64,000 nucleotides of DNA from Bacillota bacterium. GTDB taxonomy: Bacteria; Bacillota; Clostridia; Peptostreptococcales; Anaerovoracaceae. Made by a program: the position numbers and the translations under genes. Where the stretch lies: positions 1 through 64,000 of the forward strand of contig JAQXGH010000017.1 in NCBI GenBank assembly GCA_029006195.1, given 5' to 3'. Positions 37,899-47,555 of this stretch are shown here, in pieces; the stretch's first letter is position 1; the number at the start of each line of letters is the position of its first letter. Below the pieces are notes generated by a model that searched no databases, had not been told where the DNA came from, and worked only from the letters and a program-made list of their open reading frames with translations.

Positions 37899-38141
37899 TT
37901 ATTTTTCTTCTATCATAGATTCTACATCAGCCATCTTGCCTGTGACAAGTTCCTCAGGCAGGGAAACCTGGCCGCATTCAGGGCAGCGTGGAACCTTGTA
38001 TCTGAAGTCACGGCTGAGGTACTTAAAAGCTACATCGACTAACTCGAATTCTACCTTGCATTTGTCGCAGATAAGAGTTTCTGTCATAGGAGCGCTGCCG
38101 CTGGCACCGCCAGTTGATTTGCTACCCATCAATTTTCTTGC
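37899..38141 (-). CDS. Small zinc-ribbon/redox protein (resembles the DVU_1557-type family)
   Basis: MARKLMGSK...LICDKCKVEFELVDVAFKYLSRDFRYKVPRCPECGQVSLPEELVTGKMADVESMIEEK; ORF track starts at 38252 but the internal Met of MARKLMGSK is the likely start. Confidence 0.65.
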   Translation of the reverse strand, partial: ARKLMGSKSTGGASGSAPMTETLICDKCKVEFELVDVAFKYLSRDFRYKVPRCPECGQVSLPEELVTGKMADVESMIEEK

Positions 38142-40422
38142 CATTGAATACCGCCTCCAGTTGAATCTGCATTCTGTGAGAATACATGTTGTGGATATAT
38201 CTGATGTTTTCCGCTTCTTCGGTGTATTCCACCCATAAAGTAACGGAGCCAATTTCCTTATATGCTTTGTAATGCTGAGTGTCAGGGCTGTAAGTTCTTC
38301 TGCCCGTTTCCTCTGCGTGCGCGATTACGGCGCATATATCTTCGTTCAGGATTTTTTGGTGTTTGATTTTGTCTGCCGTTTCCGGACTCATCTTGAGCTC
38401 ATAAGGCAGAGCGGCCGGTTTATCGTTCATTGATTCACCCCATATTTCTGTAAGTAAGCGTTCCTTTAATTCTACGCGGTTCTCTCGTCTTAAAGAGAGG
38501 CCAGGTGACGGCGCGGAGTTATACGTATTTATTGCAAAGACTGCATCCAGTATATGTACAGCTTCTTTGCCGTAATCGTTAAAGACGTCGCGGCAGTTTG
38601 AGCAGTAAACAAGATAAGGGTTGTCGCTTAAGGATGCCCTTTTTTCTGTAACATATTTAGAAAAGTCGCCGGCGGCGATATCGCCCTGACCGCCGAAGCC
38701 ACAGCAGCCGTGCTTGTCTGATTTAGGTAATTCTTCTATGCTGAGACCTACCTTAGAAGCCAGGTCTCTAACTGCATCCTGAACGCTGACATTTCCTCTA
38801 GCGGAGCATGGGTCAAAGATGCTGTAGACTTTGCATTCCTGCTGACCTGGAGTTGTGATCCCGATTTGACTCATGATTTCATAGAGCGAACGAGTTTCGA
38901 TTTCAGGAAGATTTTCGCTCAGGTGCTTATGGCAGGACATGCAGGCTGTGATGAGAATCGGCTTTCCCAGGCTTTCCCATTCCGCCTTAAGTGCTGCGAT
39001 TTCCTGATCGTGCATTTGAGTGTTTCCGCTCCAGTCGCATGGTATGCCGCAGCAGCGCAGGATGAGTCCTGTGCCAGGCATGTTTTCAAGAAGCCATTTA
39101 TAAGGCTTTAATACGTATTCCGGATCCAGGGCTCCCATATTGCATCCTGGGAAGAATGCGTATGAACATGATGAACCTTGTGAGCCGGGCGCGAGCTTAG
39201 TTAATGCTGCGAAATGGCTGTTTGCGAATTCCATATCCCGGATGTAATACTGAGTGAAGCCTGCTGGCATTTTGTCTGCGTTATGCATCTGATGCCTTGC
39301 AGACTTGATCATGCCGCAGAGGTCGATGCCGCTAGGGCAAACGTCACGCATGATGTCGCAGTCTGTGCAGGCTGCAATATATTTCCTTGATGGACACTTG
39401 TGAACAAGTGAACCGGCAGGTTTAACTGAAAGAAAAATCTCATCGCGCATCTTAAGGGGCCACTTCTCATAAAAGCCAACTATGTCGCAGTATGAGTCAC
39501 AGGCGTCGCACTGGCATTTTATGCAGCGCGAAACTTCAGCCTGACATTCCTCATCGGAATAAACGAGCCTGCCGTCTATCTCTTCTGTTGGTTTAACAGC
39601 AGAAGCTAAGGTGAGCTTATCCTCATTAGCAACACATCTTGTGGCTACGGCAGGAGCTGGGTATTCCAGCTTCTTTACCTTAATGTAGTTTTCTGCACTT
39701 GTTGATAAGGCGATGGCTTGGGCCAGAGCGTTGACTGGGTCAAGGCCCATGATGCTGCCGCCAAGGAATACGCCTGCTTTGCCGATAATAGCGCAGCCAT
39801 CACTTGACGGAATACCGAAATCATTGCCGCCTTTTCCTGTGGCGATGAAAATAACGTCGTACTCCTGAGAAAGCTCATCAAGATCTGTAATTTCACTGTT
39901 CAGCTGAAGGTTATACTTTTCGTTTTTTAGCTGGAGCTCGAATTCGGCCATAAAGCTGCTTTCATCCATTAGCTCTACCAGACTGCCGCCGATACGATCG
40001 GTTTTTTCAAAGATGGTCACATCGTATTTACGCGATGCCATCTTGGCAGCGAAACCCATACCGGCAAGTCCTGCACCGATAATGGCAATGCGCTCTTTCT
40101 TAGCAGGTAGGTTGTAGGCATTAGGTTCTTTCTTTGTGGTTTTAGCTATGAGCGTTTTTTCTAGAAGGTTAATGCTTATTGGTTCATCTATACTGCGTCT
40201 GATGCAGCTTTGTTCGCAATAACCTGGACAGATTTCAGCAACGATGCCGGGGAAGGCTACCTTGTCGCGCAGAGTCTTATATGCTGCGCTGTAGCGTTTC
40301 TTAGAAAGGCGTTCCTGAATATCAAGAATGTCAATCTTAAAAGGGCACGCGTCCGCACACATGGGTATTTCGCGTTCCCTGCAATCATCGAAATGATCGT
40401 AATAGTCTTTTACTGTTTTCAT
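38122..40422 (-). CDS. Pyridine nucleotide-disulfide oxidoreductase fused to CCG dicluster-binding domain
   Basis: N-terminal Cys motifs CADACPFKIDILDIQERL, CPGYCEQSCIRRSID; FAD motif RIAIIGAGLAGMGFAAKMASRKYDVTIFEKTDRIGG; CCG motifs FFPGCNMG, RCCGIPCDWSG, DKHGCCGFGGQGD, YCSNCRDVF. Confidence 0.85.
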   Translation of the reverse strand: MKTVKDYYDHFDDCREREIPMCADACPFKIDILDIQERLSKKRYSAAYKTLRDKVAFPGIVAEICPGYCEQSCIRRSIDEPISINLLEKTLIAKTTKKEPNAYNLPAKKERIAIIGAGLAGMGFAAKMASRKYDVTIFEKTDRIGGSLVELMDESSFMAEFELQLKNEKYNLQLNSEITDLDELSQEYDVIFIATGKGGNDFGIPSSDGCAIIGKAGVFLGGSIMGLDPVNALAQAIALSTSAENYIKVKKLEYPAPAVATRCVANEDKLTLASAVKPTEEIDGRLVYSDEECQAEVSRCIKCQCDACDSYCDIVGFYEKWPLKMRDEIFLSVKPAGSLVHKCPSRKYIAACTDCDIMRDVCPSGIDLCGMIKSARHQMHNADKMPAGFTQYYIRDMEFANSHFAALTKLAPGSQGSSCSYAFFPGCNMGALDPEYVLKPYKWLLENMPGTGLILRCCGIPCDWSGNTQMHDQEIAALKAEWESLGKPILITACMSCHKHLSENLPEIETRSLYEIMSQIGITTPGQQECKVYSIFDPCSARGNVSVQDAVRDLASKVGLSIEELPKSDKHGCCGFGGQGDIAAGDFSKYVTEKRASLSDNPYLVYCSNCRDVFNDYGKEAVHILDAVFAINTYNSAPSPGLSLRRENRVELKERLLTEIWGESMNDKPAALPYELKMSPETADKIKHQKILNEDICAVIAHAEETGRRTYSPDTQHYKAYKEIGSVTLWVEYTEEAENIRYIHNMYSHRMQIQLEAVFNGKKIDG

Positions 40423-40590
40423 ATTTTTCCTTGCTTGTTTGTATATAGAAATATAAATACGTAAGCTATTATAACATATTTTCAGAAAATTTTAGCCGTG
40501 CCTATGGTATAATATGCATATATGAGACATGGGGGTGTTTCATATTCAAGGGATAACTAAACGAGATTCGAGCTTCAAGGGGGTTTTTTT

Positions 40591-43500
40591 ATGCCAAGAA
40601 ACGTAGGAGTAGAATTATTTAAAAAACTGGAGAAGAATTTAACTGATAAAGCTTTCCTTAAAAGAGTAGATATGTCTAAGAAGGATATGTCTGCGCTTCT
40701 TTCGAATAAAGGTTGGAAATTACTGTCCGCAGAAATCATGGGAAGCGAAGATAAGAGCTGTAAATATATCGAGAACATAAGTAGAGACACTATAAGCAGT
40801 ATATGCGGTACACCTGAAGGAGGCTGGCTGAAATACTGCTACGATTGCACTCTGCTTTTTTTATTTCCGGATATAGATATAGAGCCTGTAGATGAGAAGT
40901 ACTATCAGGGCAGACTGATTCTGAGTGAAATACTTAGAACCATTTATCTGCTTGATAGAAGAAAGAGGGAATTCTCACCGGTATTTGATTTTGACATCCT
41001 CACAAGAGAGGAGTACGAAGAAGAACTTACAGGTAAAGAATACGAGAACTTCATAGCAGCTGACAGAAGTGAATACATCTATGAATTTATGAGAATCGGT
41101 GCAGAAATCACACCGTTCAATACTCTGGCTCATGTTGCGGGCGTTCATCATGTAGCGCTTCACGTGGGAAGACAGCTTAAGGCTCTGGGGCTTCCTGTTG
41201 ATCTGGCGCTGGTAAGCGGTTCTGCTGCATCACATGATATCGGCAAATTCGGATGTAAGAAGAATGAACTTAAGCGAGTTCCTCACTACCACTATTACTA
41301 TTCAGATGTATGCATGAAGAGACTCAAGATGCCAAGGGTCGCTCATATAGCAAGTAACCATTCAACCTGGGATCTGGAACTTGAGGATCTGTCTGTTGAA
41401 TCACTGCTTCTAATATACGCTGACTTCAGAGTCAAGAGTATCAGAAACGAAGACGGCGCAGAAGAAGCTAAATTCTATAGCCTTAAGCAGGCCTTTGACG
41501 TAATACTCAGCAAGCTTGAGAATGTGGATGCTGCTAAGGAAGCCAGATACCGCAAGGTATATAACAAGCTCCACGACTTCGAGGAATATATCACTAGTCT
41601 TGGAGTGATCACAGAAGTGGACCAGGATGGACCGGATCCTAAACAGTGGAAGACAGAATCACTTCTGGATGGGGATGAAGTCGTAGATAGAATCAAATAT
41701 CTGGCTATCAGACATAACATAGAAGTAATGAGTAAGTTCGGCAACGAAACAGAGTTTGCCAACCTGCTTGAAGAAGCTAGAAGCGATAAGAACTGGAAGA
41801 ACGTCCGCGCTTACATAAATACATTAAAAGAATACTACGCATACATGTCGCAGAATCAGAAGCAGATGTCACTGAGATTCCTTAAGGAGCTCAGCGTTCA
41901 TAGAGAAGGCGACATCAGAAGAATGGCGGCTGGACTTGTGGGCAGCATCATAGCAAGCTACGAAGAAGAAAGCCGTAAGGAACTTCCGCCTAGCGCTAAG
42001 GGTCTGATGATGGCGCAGAGCTATGCGCTCTTTAGAGAGTACATCAGTTATGTAATCTATCCGGACCTCACATCGACAGAGCAGCAGAAAAGATGGATGG
42101 GCTACTCCTTTAAGGCGGCTTTAAGCAACCTGCTCGAGGAAACTGATGGTGTAGACAGAAAATGTTATCTGGATGACTTCCTGGAAGTTATGGATGAAAA
42201 GTCATTTAATGAGGTGTCCGTCTTCATCATACTGGATACGCTGCTTGAAATACCACTCAAATACTGCACTCCGCTTGATATAGTTAGAATGCTGAATTAT
42301 TGCCATGATGCAATAAACAAGGGCAATCTGGAAATCAAAGTTTCAGCCCTCAGAGTTGCCAGATACATAGCAGAAAACAGCGAAATAGAACTTACAAACG
42401 AGATGAGGGGAATCATTGCAGATATCGCATCTTCCGTAAGCGAAGAAGATGAGAACGTCTGCATAGTATATTTGAAATACGAAATCTACAAGGCCTTAAA
42501 TGAAGATGCTCAGGCGGCAATGTATAGTGAACGTCTGCTTGTACAAGAAAAGAAATCATCAGACATCTTCAGAGAAAACCTGAAGGTAGGAACACCATGG
42601 AATATTAAGGCTGTAAACATCGAGCTGCTCATGGATCAGCTTGAAAGGCAGAAGGCCGGTGCGCCTAAGATCATAGAAGAGTTCTATGTAGCAACTCACT
42701 TCTCTAACCTGCTCAAGGTAAGTGAACGAGTTACAGTTAGACATACTGCAGGTAAGGCACTGATCAGAGTGTTCGAAATGCTTTCCTGGGATAAGAGAAA
42801 CGAGCTGGCTGTTGAACTTACTAAGGGTCTTGAAATTGGCGAGTATCAGTTCAGCAAGTACATCCCTGATTACCTGGGCGTTTTAGTAATGTCACTGCAT
42901 CCTGCAGAACTGGACGAAATCATTTTGACATTCTCTGAACTTATGGAATCAGGGAATGAGAAGGTAGCCAGTGTAACACTGGATACTCTTGGCGTAATGA
43001 TCAATCATTACAGCAGTTACGAGGAGAAGTTTGCAGACTTTGCAGAAGAAAACGGAGCGAGAAAGGATAAAATCCTGGGCATGATCCTTAAAGGTATGGC
43101 GGACTACCACGAAGCCATCAGTGAAGAGGCCTTCATGGTTCTGGGACAGAATATTTTTGGATCTGACCTTCTCAGCCTGGAAGATAAGGCTGACATTTTC
43201 GTTAGAATCAATAAGAAGATGCTTACCCTTATCGAGGATAATAAGGATGAAACTCTGAGATTCTTTAATAATGCGTCAGCACTGAACCATATTTATAGAT
43301 TCATTTCCGACTATCAGTTTGAATTCGGAGATATTAATACTAAGAAGCACAGTAAGGTGGCCTTCTTCCCTGGAACATTTGACCCGTTCTCACTGGGGCA
43401 CAAGGGCATTGTTACAGAAATCAGAAACCACGGTTTCGAAGTTTATCTGGCTCTGGATGAATTCTCATGGTCAAAGAAGACTCAGCCTAGACTCTTCAGA

Positions 43501-45393
43501 AAGAAGATCATGACTATGTCCTGTGCTGATGAAATAGATGTATATGTATTTCCTGACAATATGCCGGTGAATATTGCAAATAAGGATAACATTAAGGCTC
43601 TTAAGGAGCTGTTTGCCGGCAGAGATCTTTATCTGGTTGTTGGCAGCGATGTTATCGCCAACGCCAGCTCCTACAGAATTGAAGCGGAGGAAAATTCCGT
43701 TCAGTCTCTGAATCATGTTGTATTTAAGCGTGAGAGCCAGGAGCAGGGCAGTGAAGCGGAAATGGCATATAAGGAACATGCTAAGAATATTACAGGAGAA
43801 ATATTCGAGCTGACTCTGCCTATCCATCTTGAGGATATCTCGTCCACAAGGATCCGTAACAATATCGACGAGGGTAATGATATTTCCAACCTTATCGATA
43901 GCGTGGCTCAGAGCTACATTTACGAGAATGCACTCTACCTTAGAGAAGCTCAGTACAAAGGCGTTCTCAATGCTAACGAAATGCAGTTCGAGACATTTAA
44001 GAATGAGAGGGGCAGGATCTCATCTGTAGAGATGACCTATAACGATAGAGGAACTAGCAGGACTAATAAATCATTCATGCATCTTGTAAAGGCTGTAGAC
44101 CTTTATGGTGAATTCCAGGACGAAAACTTATCTGGATATATCAGAGAGAAGGGTCTTGGTAAGATTCTGGTCATCGATGATATTCAGATGGATAGTTCCA
44201 TGGCAAATGAAGAGGCCTGCCAGCTCATACTGACAGAAACTCTGGCAGAAGCTTTAAGAAACGACTACACATATGCTGTATATAAGAAGAATCCTGATAA
44301 TGCAGATGATAAGATCATCAGATCTGTTCTTAAGCGTCAGGGCTTCAAGGAAATAGAAATAGATGGCAAGGCTACTGGATGTCTGGCTGTAGATATGCGA
44401 AATCCGGTTATCATCACAAGGAATATGGAAACCGTCCTCAAGAATCCCTTCAATAAGAATAAGCGAGTTATGAGGACTTTGCGAGAGGCTCATGCTAAGA
44501 TGCAGGATGCTCTTGTTAACGTATATCCGGATACTCTGATCCTGTCCGTAAATTCATCGGTACTGGACAACAGAGTAATGCATAAGGTTACAGAAGTTAA
44601 CGGTGTTCCTTCTAAGCCGACTAAGCCTAGAAAGCTGGGCCCTGCAATGTGCGTACCTTTTGGTAAGATCCTTACTGGAATGGCTGTTCCTAATACGGTT
44701 ACGAAGACTTTGCATACTGAGAAATGCTTCTATTCTGACCTTCAGGACTTCGAAATCACTGAAGCTCCATTCTACTCATCGCTGGACGACCAGGTGAAGA
44801 CTATCAAGTCCTTCATGAGACCGGTAATTCTGGTTGATGACGTACTGCATAAGGGATTCAGAGTGAAGATTCTGGACAAGATCCTCAATGAAAATCAGGT
44901 AAACGTTCAGAAACTCATAGTCGGTATTCTGTCAGGACGAGGCAGAGACCTTATCACAATGCAGAACAGAGAAGTTGATTCGGTTTACTTCATTCCTAAC
45001 CTGAGAGCCAGCTTCACAGAAACATGGATGTATCCCTTCATTGGCGGCGATGGTGTTTACAGAAGGGGAGAATCCGGCGACAGACGTCATATGTACATCT
45101 GTATGATTCTGCCGTATGCGGTTTCTTCATTCATGAAGGACTGCAGCGTCAGCGCTGTCTATGATTTCTCCATGGTATGTCTGGAGAATACCAGAGATAT
45201 ATTGAAGGTTCTGGAAGAAGAGTATCAGAGAGAATATAAGAAGAAATTAACAATGGAAAGGCTATCCGAGACGATTTCCAATCCTAAGATCCCGGATGTT
45301 GGTGAGTGCCTGAAGTTTGATAGAACTATCGCTGCCAGCGAATATCTGGAAAGCGATATTGAAAGACTGGTTAGACTCAAGACAAGCATATAA
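40591..45393 (+). CDS. Giant multidomain protein: HD phosphohydrolase-like + helical repeats + nicotinate-nucleotide-adenylyltransferase-like + phosphoribosyltransferase-like
   Basis: VSGSAASHDIGKFG...HIASNHS (HD); KVAFFPGTFDPFSLGHKGIVTEI...YLVVGSDVIANASSYR (NadD-like); RPVILVDDVLHKGFRVKILDKIL (PRTase-like). Confidence 0.75.
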   Translation: MPRNVGVELFKKLEKNLTDKAFLKRVDMSKKDMSALLSNKGWKLLSAEIMGSEDKSCKYIENISRDTISSICGTPEGGWLKYCYDCTLLFLFPDIDIEPVDEKYYQGRLILSEILRTIYLLDRRKREFSPVFDFDILTREEYEEELTGKEYENFIAADRSEYIYEFMRIGAEITPFNTLAHVAGVHHVALHVGRQLKALGLPVDLALVSGSAASHDIGKFGCKKNELKRVPHYHYYYSDVCMKRLKMPRVAHIASNHSTWDLELEDLSVESLLLIYADFRVKSIRNEDGAEEAKFYSLKQAFDVILSKLENVDAAKEARYRKVYNKLHDFEEYITSLGVITEVDQDGPDPKQWKTESLLDGDEVVDRIKYLAIRHNIEVMSKFGNETEFANLLEEARSDKNWKNVRAYINTLKEYYAYMSQNQKQMSLRFLKELSVHREGDIRRMAAGLVGSIIASYEEESRKELPPSAKGLMMAQSYALFREYISYVIYPDLTSTEQQKRWMGYSFKAALSNLLEETDGVDRKCYLDDFLEVMDEKSFNEVSVFIILDTLLEIPLKYCTPLDIVRMLNYCHDAINKGNLEIKVSALRVARYIAENSEIELTNEMRGIIADIASSVSEEDENVCIVYLKYEIYKALNEDAQAAMYSERLLVQEKKSSDIFRENLKVGTPWNIKAVNIELLMDQLERQKAGAPKIIEEFYVATHFSNLLKVSERVTVRHTAGKALIRVFEMLSWDKRNELAVELTKGLEIGEYQFSKYIPDYLGVLVMSLHPAELDEIILTFSELMESGNEKVASVTLDTLGVMINHYSSYEEKFADFAEENGARKDKILGMILKGMADYHEAISEEAFMVLGQNIFGSDLLSLEDKADIFVRINKKMLTLIEDNKDETLRFFNNASALNHIYRFISDYQFEFGDINTKKHSKVAFFPGTFDPFSLGHKGIVTEIRNHGFEVYLALDEFSWSKKTQPRLFRKKIMTMSCADEIDVYVFPDNMPVNIANKDNIKALKELFAGRDLYLVVGSDVIANASSYRIEAEENSVQSLNHVVFKRESQEQGSEAEMAYKEHAKNITGEIFELTLPIHLEDISSTRIRNNIDEGNDISNLIDSVAQSYIYENALYLREAQYKGVLNANEMQFETFKNERGRISSVEMTYNDRGTSRTNKSFMHLVKAVDLYGEFQDENLSGYIREKGLGKILVIDDIQMDSSMANEEACQLILTETLAEALRNDYTYAVYKKNPDNADDKIIRSVLKRQGFKEIEIDGKATGCLAVDMRNPVIITRNMETVLKNPFNKNKRVMRTLREAHAKMQDALVNVYPDTLILSVNSSVLDNRVMHKVTEVNGVPSKPTKPRKLGPAMCVPFGKILTGMAVPNTVTKTLHTEKCFYSDLQDFEITEAPFYSSLDDQVKTIKSFMRPVILVDDVLHKGFRVKILDKILNENQVNVQKLIVGILSGRGRDLITMQNREVDSVYFIPNLRASFTETWMYPFIGGDGVYRRGESGDRRHMYICMILPYAVSSFMKDCSVSAVYDFSMVCLENTRDILKVLEEEYQREYKKKLTMERLSETISNPKIPDVGECLKFDRTIAASEYLESDIERLVRLKTSI

Positions 45394-45398
45394 GGAAA

Positions 45399-46385
45399 TT
45401 GGTAGAGGAAGATTTTATGAGACTTACGAGCATATTTGAAAATACTGAGCTGCTTACGGGCGGATCAGATGATATAGCCTGTGTTTCCGGTTACAAAAGC
45501 TACGCAGGCAAGAAGGTGAAGTTGAATGTTCTGGCGCTGGGTGATGTTGGAAGCACTCTGGCGATGGCGCTTATGCTTAGGGGAGCGGACGCCATCGAAA
45601 AAATAGGACTTTGCGATATTAATCCGGTTTGGGCGGCCAGATTCGAATTCGAGTTTGGCCAGTTCTCAATGCCAACGGATTACCACGCTTTTCCTGAAGT
45701 TTGTGCCGTGGCACCTGAAGATGTCTTTGACTGCGATGTATTCGTATTCTGCGCAGCACTTGGCGTTCCTAAGGTTGGTGAGGAACAGGGCGATGTTAGA
45801 ATGATGCAGCTTCAGCGTAATGTTAAGCTGGTCCAGTCTTATGCAGAGCGAAGCCTTAAAGACGGATTTGAAGGTGAATTCTTCGTTGTGTCTGATCCGG
45901 TTGATCCGCTGTGTAAGGGTGCGCTTGACGCAGGTGTTCCCAGAAACAGAATACAGGGCTTCGGGCTTGGCGTAATGAATGCCAGAGCGGCTTACTTCGC
46001 TAAGAAGGATCCGTCGCTTGCCCAGTATCTTACTGAGGGCAGAGCCTATGGTCCGCACGGAAGCGGACTTGTAATAGCTGACAGCATTACAAATTATAAT
46101 CACGAGAAATCCCTGGAGCTTTCGAAGCTTACGATTACGGCTAATCTTAAGATGCGTGAAATGGGATTCAAACCATACATTGCTCCTGCAGTATCTTCGG
46201 GAGCGCTATCGATCATAGAGAATCTGCGTGGTAACTGGCACTACAGTTCGGCATGCTTTGGCGGTGCATTTTGGGGTATGAAAAACCGCAGAGCAGCAGG
46301 CGGGCTTGAAATCGAAAATCCGGATCTTGATGAGAAACTCATGGACAGAATAAGAACTTCATACGAAGAACTTAAGAACATTTAA
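45399..46385 (+). CDS. Lactate/malate dehydrogenase-like NAD-binding protein
   Basis: KLNVLALGDVGSTLAMALMLRGADAIEKIGLCDINPVWAARFEFEFGQ; FVVSDPVDPLCKGALDAGVPRNRIQGFGLGVMNARAAYF. Confidence 0.7.
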   Translation: MVEEDFMRLTSIFENTELLTGGSDDIACVSGYKSYAGKKVKLNVLALGDVGSTLAMALMLRGADAIEKIGLCDINPVWAARFEFEFGQFSMPTDYHAFPEVCAVAPEDVFDCDVFVFCAALGVPKVGEEQGDVRMMQLQRNVKLVQSYAERSLKDGFEGEFFVVSDPVDPLCKGALDAGVPRNRIQGFGLGVMNARAAYFAKKDPSLAQYLTEGRAYGPHGSGLVIADSITNYNHEKSLELSKLTITANLKMREMGFKPYIAPAVSSGALSIIENLRGNWHYSSACFGGAFWGMKNRRAAGGLEIENPDLDEKLMDRIRTSYEELKNI

Positions 46386-46398
46386 GGGGTGAAATGGG

Positions 46399-47484
46399 AT
46401 GAATAGAGATAATAAAATCATTTGCATCAGACCTAGATGCGAGAATCCTGAAAATGAGGATAGACTTGTAGAAGCAATAAACTACGCACTGGAAGGTGTG
46501 AGCGTAGAATACATAACGACGGCGCAGGAACTTGATGAGGCAAACCTCAGAAAGAAGCGTATACTCTTTGCTATCAATCTGGGTGATTCAGGTATAAATC
46601 TGGAGTACTATAGAATGCTTAAGATAATAAGACTTAAGCGCCACAAATTCGATGGTTCTGTGGGCGGTGCTGTTGTTGATGGACACAGCGAACTGTTCAC
46701 AAAGTCATTTTCTAGACAGCTGGTATTCAGTGCCAACAGATCCGGCTGCACATTCGTTGGAAGACCTCTGGTTGAAGGCACAGAGACAATGCTGAATTTC
46801 AATGTTGTTTCTAAGATTATGAATACAGAAAAGATGGATGCGTACAAGCAATCCTGCAGAGAGCTGGTGGAGAAACTGCTCGCTTACGAAGATATCAAAG
46901 TGCAAAGGCCTAAGATCCTGGCAATCAACGCCAGCACCAGTGAAAAGTATTCCAACACCTTGCTCCTCTGGAATATGATCAAGAAGAATCTGGAGGACTG
47001 CGACGTTATGGATATTTCCATAAGGGACGGTGAGATATGGGACTGCAGAGGCTGTTCTTATGAAACATGTCTGCACTTCGGTGAAAACCAGCAATGCTTT
47101 TATGGCGGAGTAATTACAGATCAGGTTTATCCGTCGATAATGGAATGCGATGCGCTTGTAATGCTCTGCCCTAACTATAACGATGCGGTCAGCGCTAATC
47201 TGACAGCTTGCATCAACAGGCTTACATCGCTCTACAGGGTTGCGGATTTCAGCGCTAAGAAGCTATTCGCCGTAATCGTTTCAGGCTATAGCGGTAGTGA
47301 CATAGTAGCTCAGCAACTCATAAGTGCGCTGAATATGAATAAGAGCTTCGTGCTTCCTCCGCGATTTGCGATTATGGAAACCGCTAATAATCCGCAGTCA
47401 ATAAAACGAGTTCAGGGCATAAATGAAAATGCGTCTGAGTTTGCTCACAATATGATGAAATCATTAATTGAAGATTATGATTAA
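46399..47484 (+). CDS. Flavodoxin-fold NAD(P)H-dependent oxidoreductase
   Basis: KILAINASTSEKYSNTLLLWNMIKKNLEDCDVMDISIRDGEIWDCRGCSYETCLHFG...DALVMLCPNYNDAVSANLTACINR. Confidence 0.75.
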   Translation: MNRDNKIICIRPRCENPENEDRLVEAINYALEGVSVEYITTAQELDEANLRKKRILFAINLGDSGINLEYYRMLKIIRLKRHKFDGSVGGAVVDGHSELFTKSFSRQLVFSANRSGCTFVGRPLVEGTETMLNFNVVSKIMNTEKMDAYKQSCRELVEKLLAYEDIKVQRPKILAINASTSEKYSNTLLLWNMIKKNLEDCDVMDISIRDGEIWDCRGCSYETCLHFGENQQCFYGGVITDQVYPSIMECDALVMLCPNYNDAVSANLTACINRLTSLYRVADFSAKKLFAVIVSGYSGSDIVAQQLISALNMNKSFVLPPRFAIMETANNPQSIKRVQGINENASEFAHNMMKSLIEDYD

Positions 47485-47489
47485 CAACA

Positions 47490-47518
47490 AAAAACCCGGG
47501 TAGCTAGCCCGGGTTTTC
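47490..47518. terminator. Bidirectional intrinsic terminator between convergent genes
   Basis: AAAACCCGGGtagctagCCCGGGTTTT. Confidence 0.85.
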
Positions 47519-47555
47519 TTAGGTAATTACAGTCATTAATAAATTAATGGATTGA

